From: Dichomitus squalens LYAD-421 SS1
Taxonomy: Eukaryota > Basidiomycota > Agaricomycetes > Polyporales > Polyporaceae
DNA: 31,768 bases
Assembly (NCBI RefSeq): GCF_000275845.1
Contig: NW_006766891.1
Span: 556,239 to 588,006, forward strand
Direction: 5' to 3'
A program made the translations under genes and the position numbers. The notes beneath the pieces are model-generated. The model saw nothing but the letters and a program-made list of their open reading frames with translations. It made no database searches and was not told the DNA's origin. Positions within the stretch are counted from its first letter, which is position 1. Each line of letters starts with the position of its first letter. Shown here one piece after another: positions 10,294-18,575 of the stretch.

Positions 10294-11785
10294 TCAAACG
10301 ATCGCTTCGTTCTCGGCCTTCTCCGAACACAGGCCGCTGTACCCTGGTTCCCTGAGAGACTCTGCACGCTTCGGCTCCAGGGGCTCTCCCTTCAGGTCCG
10401 TAGGTGGGAGCGAGTCCATTGGGGTTCCCGGTCCCAGGGCATCTGCATCCAGCTCCTGCTCCCGCTCGTATTGAAAGTCTTCCTCGACGACCTGGGTGAT
10501 CTCGACTCTAAGGTCTTTCATTTCGAACGTGCCCTCAAGACGTCGCCGCAGGTGACTGCCACGGTCTGACATCATCGCGGTGCCCCAGCCGTTCGTACCA
10601 CTCGTGCCGAAACTGGAATCATGAGCGAGGCCGACGCGAATTATGAGCATGTTGAAGACTATTGAGATGATGGGTGAGATCTGCGGAGGTAGGAGGGCGC
10701 GTCAGTATTTTGGAAGTTGCATGACTAGAGGCAACAAGGGATGTTCACCATGTCAAGCAGGACATACACGCCATTGGACTTGACGACAAAGGAGATGAGC
10801 GCTGCAGTGATTGTCATCGAGTATATTGCTCCGCTCTCGATGATCACCCAAAGCACTGGCGTAAGGAAGCTGCTAGAGCGGTACTGAGCGGATCGGCGAG
10901 TGACCGTCCAGATCTTGAATGCAAGAAGGGCTGCGAGTAGGTTGCACCAACACGTTGTCAGGCACATAGGTAAGAGACAGAACTACTTTCATCACGCACT
11001 TGTTGATGATAGATTGGTGGCCAATGTTAGCGCATAGACTGACGTGATCCATTCACCGGTCTGAACCGCAAACACGTCTCCTTTCTGAGGCGCAGTGGCC
11101 AGAGCAACATTCAGACCGATCGAGCCGGCTGAAGTCAACGCTCTGGGAGTAAGCAGCAGGAGCGAGAGCCAAGCAGAAATCCATACCGAAAAGTCCACAC
11201 CACCCTATCATTGGGACTACACATACTAGAATATTCTGCCATACCACGTAAGTACGGTAGATCTGCCCCAGAACGTCAGCGTACGCGTGTTGAAGTCAGA
11301 ATGCGAGCAGCCCACCACGACGGCGTCCAAAATGAGTGTTTGGGCATTGTACAGGCAACTCTTTACAACGAATGTGAGTTCCGACACGTTGGCGAAGTAG
11401 GCCTCTGGTCCTCCGTCTGTGAAAGGACCTTTCGACACAAATCCTTGATACACCCGGGCGATATTAACAGCCATCTCCTGTATCTCAAGGAGTAAGTACG
11501 TCTTACTCGAGCAAAAAAACTCAGACGCACTGCAGTCGCTAAGGCTATCAGTCCGCACCCCGCAGCGACCATCCAGTGATTGATGTGCCGCCTCCTTCTG
11601 TCCCGAAGCATGATCCACATGGCCAGCATGAACATGAAGACCGAGTATCCTATGGTATGAGAAGAGATTGATCGAACTTAGTATTGTGGTTCCCTTCGCG
11701 AAACGCTATCTGAGCTGTGGGACATACCATAGAGGGTAGCCTCTACTGTGGTCGAAAAAATGCTGGCCACTTGCAGAGTAAGCAT
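10294..11785 (-). CDS. Seven-helix membrane protein of a family expanded in Polyporales
   Basis: Seven minus-strand exons (11785-11728, 11649-11531, 11477-11316, 11262-11187, 11128-11000, 10930-10749, 10680-10294) encode about 370 aa, and every join keeps frame. The first two thirds hold seven hydrophobic segments, including FMFMLAMWIML, VWQNILVCVVPMIGWCGLF, WVIIESGAIYSMTITAALISF and ISPIISIVFNMLIIRVG. A hydrophilic C-terminal tail of about 110 residues ends with an acidic and proline-containing stretch, as in receptors with a cytoplasmic tail. I recognise the type from polypore genomes, where it occurs in many copies named only as hypothetical or DUF proteins; the role is unknown, and receptor or transport functions are guesses. 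The start is uncertain: relatives as I remember them have about 20 more residues before the first helix, so an upstream exon may be missed. Confidence 0.85.
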
Positions 11786-13245
11786 CGCGACTGGGCCAGC
11801 ACTGATGCAGCGATGCCTGAGCGAATGTGGTCGCAGAAGGAGGGCGCAAGGAGGGTCGCGGCTCGAAAGGGCCCGTTGCATATAACGTCCCTTCGACACA
11901 ATACTACCGAGCCGTGAGTATCCAGGTTCCCGGTCACCTTCTGTGAGGTCGGTTCTCAGAAGAGTCATGCAACTTCAGTGCAGCGCGAAACGACAGTGAT
12001 AATCCGTGCTTCTCCGTAGATCAATTCATCAGCGATGTTGACGAAACGAGCCCATTTCCATGACCCAACGTCAAGGTTGGAGGTCCCGCACTGGATATGC
12101 CCCACTAGTTGGGGTAGCTGCGCTTGATACGGTCAGTGTGTCAGTGCATTGATCTCGGAAGGTCCAAGGGAACGGAGCCTCTGGAGGTTTACGAAGCATT
12201 GTATGTGAGCCGAGCGAAGACCGCAGGACGCGAGAGAGCACGGATTGAGTCAGCCGCACGAATGTGCGAAGCCAGGATGATGCCGTGACGTGCCGAGAAT
12301 CTCACAACAGGTCAGTCAAACGTGTATCTGTCCACGGTTCAATTGCGCAGGCGAATATGGTGTGTCAGTTCTACCAGGCTGCGCCTCACATATCGTCATG
12401 TGAATTGTGCGCACCCTTCGATCTGCGTCTTGCTGGGAGTACGGGTGTTTATAAATGCGTCGACGCTCCGTGTGTCGTGTTACCAATTCGGATGAGTTCA
12501 GTAAGCTTGCAATGTCCGATAAGAGAGCAGCGGGGTGACTCCCGGATAATCCACTTGAGACTCGAGTCCAGACTTGCGAAGACCACGGCCATTCAGTACT
12601 ACTCCGGCACCCTTACGGCGCACTACCGACATCCGGAGATGGAGGGCAGACGCCACGTGCTCTTCCGGATGCTTTGGTACTACATATACTGTCTTCCGGA
12701 TCTTCTCGGTATCTGGTAATCGGCGAAGGAGCAAGATAATTAGAGGAGAAGAATAGAGAACTGGAGAGTCCCACTCAATAACCAACACACATGCCACTTA
12801 GGCATGCCAGCATCTGCGCCGAGATTCTCGCTCCCGATCGGCCTGGCCAAGGTACACGCTGTACCATTGAAGGAACCGCAATCGGCGCCAGCGGCGAGGT
12901 TGATTAACACTCGGGCGACCTGGCTGACTTCACGACGACTCCAACAGCCTTGATTTAGCCATAAGTCTCAACGTCGGTCATGTCTAGAGCTTAGCCAACA
13001 GTCTTATCGAGCAGGATCCAGATCCGTTGAAGAAACGACCGTAACGATGAATGAAGTATGAAGCGAAGGTGCAGTGGTACGATTGAAACCGTCAGATGGG
13101 TCATGACACGGGTATGCGGCCGCGGCAGCTTGCTTCGCTGCCTCAAGTCGGGCCGCGGTGTCCGGCCTTCTCCGACACTGTCGGCTCAGCCTGTGCAACT
13201 TGCTCTTTACTCACCGGCGCAGTCACATCGAACGGCTCAGGAAAC
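11786..13245. other. Long region without a supported gene, between divergent genes
   Basis: These 1.46 kb separate the minus-strand membrane protein from IAH1 and should hold both promoters. All open frames are short or start on non-ATG codons, and none shows a domain. A TATAAAT occurs at about 12452, too far from IAH1 to be assigned. An upstream exon of the minus-strand gene could be hidden just above 11785. Confidence 0.5.
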
Positions 13246-14279
13246 ATGGCAGCCTATGCACAGGATGCAATCATGCTCCTCGGAGACTCGATCACACAGG
13301 GCGGGTACGAGTTCAATGGAATCGCAGCCCGGCTAGCACGTATGTCTTGCGTCCTGGCTGCCGCGTACCGACTTTGTAACAGTTATCGGTGATCTCGCGC
13401 CGATCGGCGTGCAGATGTGTACAACCGCAAGATGGATGTCATCAATCGCGGATACAGTGGATACAACACAGACTGGATCATCCCAGTATTCGAGCAGGTT
13501 TGTGACATCAGTTCACGATCGTGGAAATCGCAGTCATTGACATCCTCCGGCCCGCGTAGATCTTTGCGACACAGCATGAGCAGCAGCACGTTCCCAAGGT
13601 CCACCTGCTCGTTATCTGGTTTGGTGCAAACGACGCCGCAGTCCCGCCCAAGGCGCAGCATGTCCCGCTCGAGCGGTACAAGGCGAACCTGTCGAAGCTC
13701 ATCTGGATGGTCTCCTCCCCCGAGTCCCCTCGGTACTCCCCAGACACCCGTGTGATCTTGTTGACGCCGCCACCAGTGAACACAATCCAATGGTCTGTGC
13801 GGCAGGCATCCAAGGACCCTCCTCAGCAGCTGGATCGGAACTTCGAGGTAACGCGGACGTATGCTGAAGCTGCGAAGGAGGTGGGGAGGAAGGAGGGCGT
13901 TGCAGTCGTTGATGTTTGGACAAAGTTTTGGGAGGGCGCGGGGAAGGTGGAGGCGGATCTGAAGAAGTACTTGACAGATGGATTGCATCTCAATGAGGAA
14001 GGCTATGCAGTAGGTTGCTCTTCTCGTTCATCAGGCATCAGTGCGCTCATGCGGGAGTAGGTTGTGTTCGAGGAAATTACGAGAACCATTGCGGAGAGAT
14101 ATCCGGAGTATCACCATGACAATCTACGCTTTGTGTTTGCTCTGTGAGTGTCATGTCTCTGCGCTTCGGGGTTAGGGAACGGCAAGATGGCTGACCGGAC
14201 TCGCAGTTTTGATGAAATCTGCGCCGACCTGGAGCATTACAGGGAGATTACCCAAAAACGCAACGCGTTCCAGTCATGA
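13246..14279 (+). CDS. IAH1: Isoamyl acetate-hydrolysing esterase, SGNH hydrolase
   Basis: Five exons (13246-13339, 13415-13497, 13560-14009, 14061-14143, 14207-14279) give 260 aa, slightly longer than yeast Iah1. The SGNH-hydrolase signature is complete: nucleophile Ser15 in LLGDSIT, block II Gly44 in INRGYSGYNT, Asn83 in WFGANDA, and Asp199 with His202 in DGLHLNEEGY. The yeast enzyme hydrolyses acetate esters such as isoamyl acetate, and so sets the level of fruity volatiles together with the ester-forming acetyltransferases. No signal peptide is seen, which fits an intracellular enzyme. All four introns are 51-75 nt with standard sites, and every junction restores family sequence. The gene lies between two unrelated seven-helix protein genes, which point away from it on the left and follow it on the right. 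Confidence 0.95.
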
Positions 14280-14822
14280 CATTTGTAAGGACATGGTGTA
14301 TGGATGCACGCTCCACTGGTTACAGACCGGGGCTGTTAGGATGCTGATAGCTTGCTGCGAGGGCGGTGTCCGTGGGAGCATTCATGCTACATGAGCGCCT
14401 CCGCCGCACAGTTTCATCCTACATCTGGGTCTTGTACAGGTTCTGTGGCCCTTCTAATATCATTGATTGCTTCTCACAGCCACACTCTTGTTTCTGTCAG
14501 CGGAGGTTCGATCTCCTAGGTTCCCCAATGAATGGAGAATTGCTGCGATTGCGTCGCATCATATGGAAGCTGATCTGGTATGCACCTCAGGCCAGCTGAA
14601 GATCCAGGCGCACAAGTCGTCGGAATAAATAGTGACCCCAGTCTCTCCGTTGCGAACCAGCCACGGCGATAGCTTGCTGGAAAGTCTGATTCGGAACATT
14701 TCCGGCGCAGATGAGGCTGCTGGCTATTCAGGGCCACAAGACGTCTCTTCTATGAGCTGACAGTATATATCCCAAGGGTCAAAGCCGAAAGCCCTGAGTC
14801 CGCTCTCTGTACCCTAGCGGCT
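14280..14822. other. Intergenic region with TATA-type promoter
   Basis: No gene is seen in these 543 bp. The right end contains TATATAT at 14764-14770, 53 bp upstream of the ATG at 14823, in good position to drive the next gene. A T-arm-like hairpin at about 14502-14517 was considered for a tRNA and dismissed. Confidence 0.55.
14764..14770 (+). promoter_or_regulatory. TATA box of DUF6533-type gene
   Basis: TATATAT lies 53 bp before the start codon at 14823, a spacing like that of the trehalose phosphorylase TATA box in this window. Confidence 0.55.
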
Positions 14823-16532
14823 ATGGATTTGGAGCTCCAAGCCTCAGTCGTCACGCTGTACGTCCCAAAGCTAGTATAACCTCGCAATCGTGTTCCTCCC
14901 CTCACTATGCTCTTACAGGGCTGCTTCGCTTTGGCTCAACAGGACTTTGACAGTCATCGCTATATGTCGGTTCAGCTGATGCATTCTCACCACCTGTGGC
15001 CATAAATAACTTTTTACAGCGTTGTTGTATTATGACTATTGTGTGATGCTTGACACAGAGATCGAGCATTTTTGGAGACGAGCTAGCATCTCCCCGATAT
15101 CCGTTCTTTTCGTATTCAACCGTTATCTCGGTCTCCTAGGACCCCTCCCTATCCTTGTGGAGTACTTCGTTGTCCTGTCTCCCTCCGTGAGCGAGTTTCC
15201 AGGTGCGACGCATTGCGAGTTCTGACATATCAGAGCAGCAGTTTGTCCATCCTCCTAATGCTCTCAAAAGCTGTCACGCATTGATACAGGCACGCCTTCC
15301 CTAGCTGCCGGGAGCTGCAGAGTTATCACCAATGTTACGCCATCGTCGGCCAAATAGTCGTGGCCCGTGCGTTCCGGCCATATCGCTATTCCGAGACCAA
15401 CACTGACACCATCCGATGATCGCAACAGTGGTTCTACTTCTTCGCACATACGCCCTGTACAACCGTAGCTGGCAAGCCTTGGTCGGCCTGTCTGCGTTGA
15501 CGGCAGTGTTGCTGGTGGTGCGCGTTCTTCAAGCGCGGTCTTGGCTTCGGACCACGTTCTCACTTTTGGATAGACCACGCTCGTTGCGGAGTTCATGAAG
15601 ACGACTACCGTCACCTCGTCGACAGGCCTCGAGGTTTTGTTCGACGTCTGCGACCTCGCCTTGACCCACGAGCAGTGCGTACATTCCCGTGCCTATTGGC
15701 GACAGCATCGAGGCCTTACCTTGCGCGCAGAGCCCTGAGTGAGCACATGGCCCTGGGCTGTGTCCACGAGTCTGTTCTGACGGTTCACCACTCACTCTAC
15801 ATAGGCCGCTCCGTGGGCTGGATGGCCAATCTCTGCCTGGATACCACGATCTTCGTCCTCACGCTCGTCAGGACGGTGAAAATGCGGCGCAGCTATCTGC
15901 ACCACGAGCCGTTGAGGACCCTCTTCCGTGACGGTGAGGGCTGTACGGCCTGTGCTGCGCCTCGAGGCTCGCTGACGCTCGATCTCCGTGGAGGTGCGAT
16001 CTACTACGGGTGCGTGTACCACGACGTCGAGGTCTCCGCTGTACGACTCAACGTCTCGCCAGCATCCTCGTAGCCGTCGGCGTAGCCAATCTCGTGACAT
16101 TCGTGGTGAGATCCAACACGCCGTCTGGGATCGCGCGCCGCCCATCGCTGACGGGCGTCGATGCAGGCCCCTCACGTACGTAGTTGGCGGCGGCCGTGTT
16201 GTTGGCTGCATCCCCCACCCCCCCTTCCGCCCCCCCCTCCACACATTATCTGACACACAGCAGTTCGACGACAGGGATCACGGGGTCGCGACCACTCTGG
16301 GCAACGCGTGAGCAGGGGCTGCCTCTCCCAGCGAGTACCAGTTATTGACCTGCGCTTGCTGTTCGGCAGGCTGTCCAGCACGCTGGTGTCGCGCATCTGC
16401 CTCAACCTGTGGGATAGGCGGCTGCGCGCCGACGGAGGAGGAGGCCGGGGTGGGCTGCTGACGAGCGACTGTGCGCCGAGCGCGGGGGCTGCGGCGAGCG
16501 ACGTTATTGTGGAGTCGATGTACGATCCGTGA
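14823..16532 (+). CDS. DUF6533-type seven-helix membrane protein, gene possibly damaged
   Basis: Exons read as 14823-14857, 14919-14965, 15020-15202, 15290-15366, 15429-15517, 15574-about 15673, 15805-15933, 15994-16009, 16063-16105, 16261-16307 and 16370-16532. The start MDLELQASVV, the YYDYCVMLDTEIEHFWRR segment, LLLRTYALYNR, VCDLALTHEQ, LCLDTTIFVLTL, the GAIYYG piece and SSTLVSRICLNLWD follow the order of basidiomycete DUF6533 membrane proteins. Exon 8 is a 16-nt microexon. Two junctions do not work with standard sites: exon 3 ends in phase 1 while exon 4 needs phase 2, and the strong donor after the HEQ motif is phase 2 while exon 7 needs phase 1. Weak alternative donors (GTCTCC near 15177 and GTGCCT near 15690) would restore frame. 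So this is either a gene with poor splice sites or a recent pseudogene. The function of the family is unknown; it resembles receptors in layout. Confidence 0.65.
16211..16240. promoter_or_regulatory. Poly-C tract in an intron; G runs on the minus strand
   Basis: Three long C runs (5, 7 and 8 residues, nearly uninterrupted) lie 20-50 bp before the acceptor at 16260. They may act as an extreme polypyrimidine tract for splicing; on the minus strand they form G runs that could fold into a quadruplex. The host intron (16106-16260) is 155 nt, the longest in this gene. Confidence 0.4.
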
Positions 16533-16801
16533 GTTCGCGGATTCACGGAGGAGAGGTCACGTACTGTACTGTGGGCGAATCATGGACGCGGGTGCGGCCT
16601 GATAGCAATCCAAAATGATGTCACCTCGCAGGGTGTGTACTTGCAGACGCCGCTACCGGTACACCGATGGAACGGTGACGTTAGAATAAGTAATTGTGCT
16701 GGATTGCGACTATGGTACAAGGTATATGTATGTCCTGTTTGTACAGCAAGGCATACAGGGCTATCGCTACAGAACGTGGACTCGTGTCGAACAAGACACC
16801 C

Positions 16802-17178
16802 TTAGCGGGCCTTCAGCATCTCGACGAACTTCGCACCGAGCGCGTTGGCAGCCATGGGATTGGCGCCAGAGACGACCTCGCGGTCGACGGTGGTGCCGGC
16901 GAGCTTCTTGTCGGTGCCCGTGAGCATGTCGGCGCCCTCGTCGCGGAGGGCGGCCTCGACATTGTTGGGGACCTCGCCGGCGTTGGCGGTCTTGACGAGC
17001 GTCTCCTCGGCGTCGGACCAGGAGGTGAGCCTGTAGCCCTTGTATGCGAAGCCCGGGGAGGCGGGCGCGAACTTTGTCGAGAGGAGGGCGTAGGGGCCTG
17101 GTCCCTGCGCTTGGCGCACTCAGTGGGGAGGGACTGGGAGAGGGGGTCGACGCTGGGCGCCTTGCCCGTGGGGGCCAT
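16802..17178 (-). pseudogene. DJ-1/PfpI-family remnant (truncated, nucleophile lost)
   Basis: Reading from about 17116 down to 16802 gives the C-terminal third of a ThiJ/PfpI (Hsp31/DJ-1-like) protein: GYRLTSWSDAEETLVKT, then VPNNVEAALRDEGADM, then VVSGANPMAANALG, ending FVEMLKAR. These correspond to the family blocks around the T-x-F-S-x-x-E-E, P-x-x-L-E-x-x-L and GQNP motifs. Where the nucleophile elbow C-H-G-P should be, the frame reads G-P-G-P, so the catalytic Cys is missing. In another frame, starting from an ATG at 17178, there is TGKAPSVDPLSQSLP, which resembles an internal family segment that normally lies well before the elbow. So the N-terminus and the middle with the G-G-H-G motif are gone, and the two pieces are out of frame. 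It is a decayed copy. Intact relatives act as glyoxalase III, chaperones or peptidase-like proteins. Confidence 0.7.
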
Positions 17179-18575
17179 GGTATGTTCAGGTGAATGTTGT
17201 GCAGTAATCAATATTTATTCCACCGTCATATACCGGCGGTGGAGGGAGTGGGTGGCGGGGACGCGCCTCGACCAGTTCGACGCGGTCACGCACAGAGGGG
17301 AACAATAGCGGCTTACGTCAGCATACGAACATGGACCAAACAACGCGCAAACAAAGGCGAAGGTCGCCGCCGCACACACTCCCGCTCTCCTCGCTGCGAC
17401 ATATCTGCCCCGACATCCCCTGCGACGCCTCTCTTTTCTCAGCCTTCCGCGCGCAATTCTCCCTCAGATACCCGTTCTTCCCCTTTCTTTGCCCCGCCGC
17501 GGTCCCGGATCACCCGCAGCGCCCAGCACGGGTGGACCCACACACGTCTACACCTTTGTTTGGCCCGACCCCTCTGTTCACTTCTCGTGAGAATCCCGCT
17601 CGCTTCAAGCCTCCGCTTTGTCCCAGAGTCCACAATTGCTGACCTCTTCTTGCCTCCCTCAAGGCGCGGCCTCCTCCGTCTCACACTCCTTCCTTACAAG
17701 GTCGGTCCGCTTTCCAGTCCCCCTTTGCTTTATCCCTCTCCCTCTCAGTTCTGCCGCTACGTACGCCGGACCAGGTCTCCTTCGGGACGCTAGACAGCAC
17801 ATCACTGCATGCAGACCTTGTCGTCGAGTTCACCGTTCCTACGGCTTGGCTGACCTAGCCTTGTCAGCTACAGAGCACGGGTAGTCACCGTACGTACCTC
17901 ATCGAGAGAGAGTTCGCAGTAAATCGTGTCCATATTGCGTTCACATCCCTGCTAAGCACCGGACCCTTTCGCTCGTCCATACCGTTGGATTGGATTGCGC
18001 CGTCCGTTGCGAGGGAGACGTAACGACCTTCGTGCCAGTGAGCTTGAGATCTTCACGGAACGATGCGAGGACTTATAAAGCGAGGAGCCATACGCTTTGG
18101 CCGTCCTTTGTCGCCAGTGAATCCGCACCCCAGGATCTTGCCGCTCCGCCAGGATCCCGTGTCTCTTACCATATTGAGCGGACAATCCGCTACGAGACTC
18201 CGCCTTTGCCCTTCGGCTCCTGTGTTTCCTCGTTCTGGCGGACAATAGTTTTGATTTGACTTCCTATTCCGTCTTACCCATCAATCCCTCCACGCCGGTG
18301 CTAATCTCTCTCCATTGCAGTTGCCGAGGCCCGAGCACAAAGCCGCGCTGAGCCACGATCTGGGTCATTGCCCCGATTTGTCGTTGGTTCGTTTTCGCGT
18401 TCGTATAAACGCGTCCTTTCTCCAACTGACCACCTTCACCTTGACTTGTCTCGTCGCGTCTCCGACGTCTTGCGGTTCGGCCCTGCACGCGGCTCACGTT
18501 CGCTCACGACCCTCCGACGCCTCCAACGACTGTATCGTTGCTCTACGCTGTATCATATTTCGTACATTCTTCGGC
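17179..18575. other. CT-rich leader and promoter region of cdc25
   Basis: No gene is supported in 1.4 kb. The plus strand is rich in C and T from about 17340 to 17780 and again from 18260 to 18450. TATAAA occurs at 18074-18079. A good-looking acceptor (CTCTCTCCATTGCAG, ending at 18321) suggests that the cdc25 transcript may have an intron in its 5' UTR, but I cannot fix the donor. The frame open upstream of 18576 has no earlier ATG. Confidence 0.5.
18074..18079 (+). promoter_or_regulatory. TATA-like element upstream of cdc25
   Basis: TATAAA sits about 500 bp before the cdc25 ATG. It would serve only if the transcript has a long leader or a leader intron, for which the acceptor-like site at 18321 is weak support. 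Confidence 0.3.

Noticed and set aside
13340..13414. Reading the IAH1 first exon on through its intron
   Set aside because: The frame runs to a stop without restoring the family sequence; splicing at 13339/13415 restores HVYNRKMDVINRGYSG exactly.
14502..14517. tRNA T-arm-like hairpin with GGTTCGATC
   Set aside because: The expected G53-C61 closing pair fails, no matching acceptor stem, D arm or anticodon arm is found in the 60 bp upstream.
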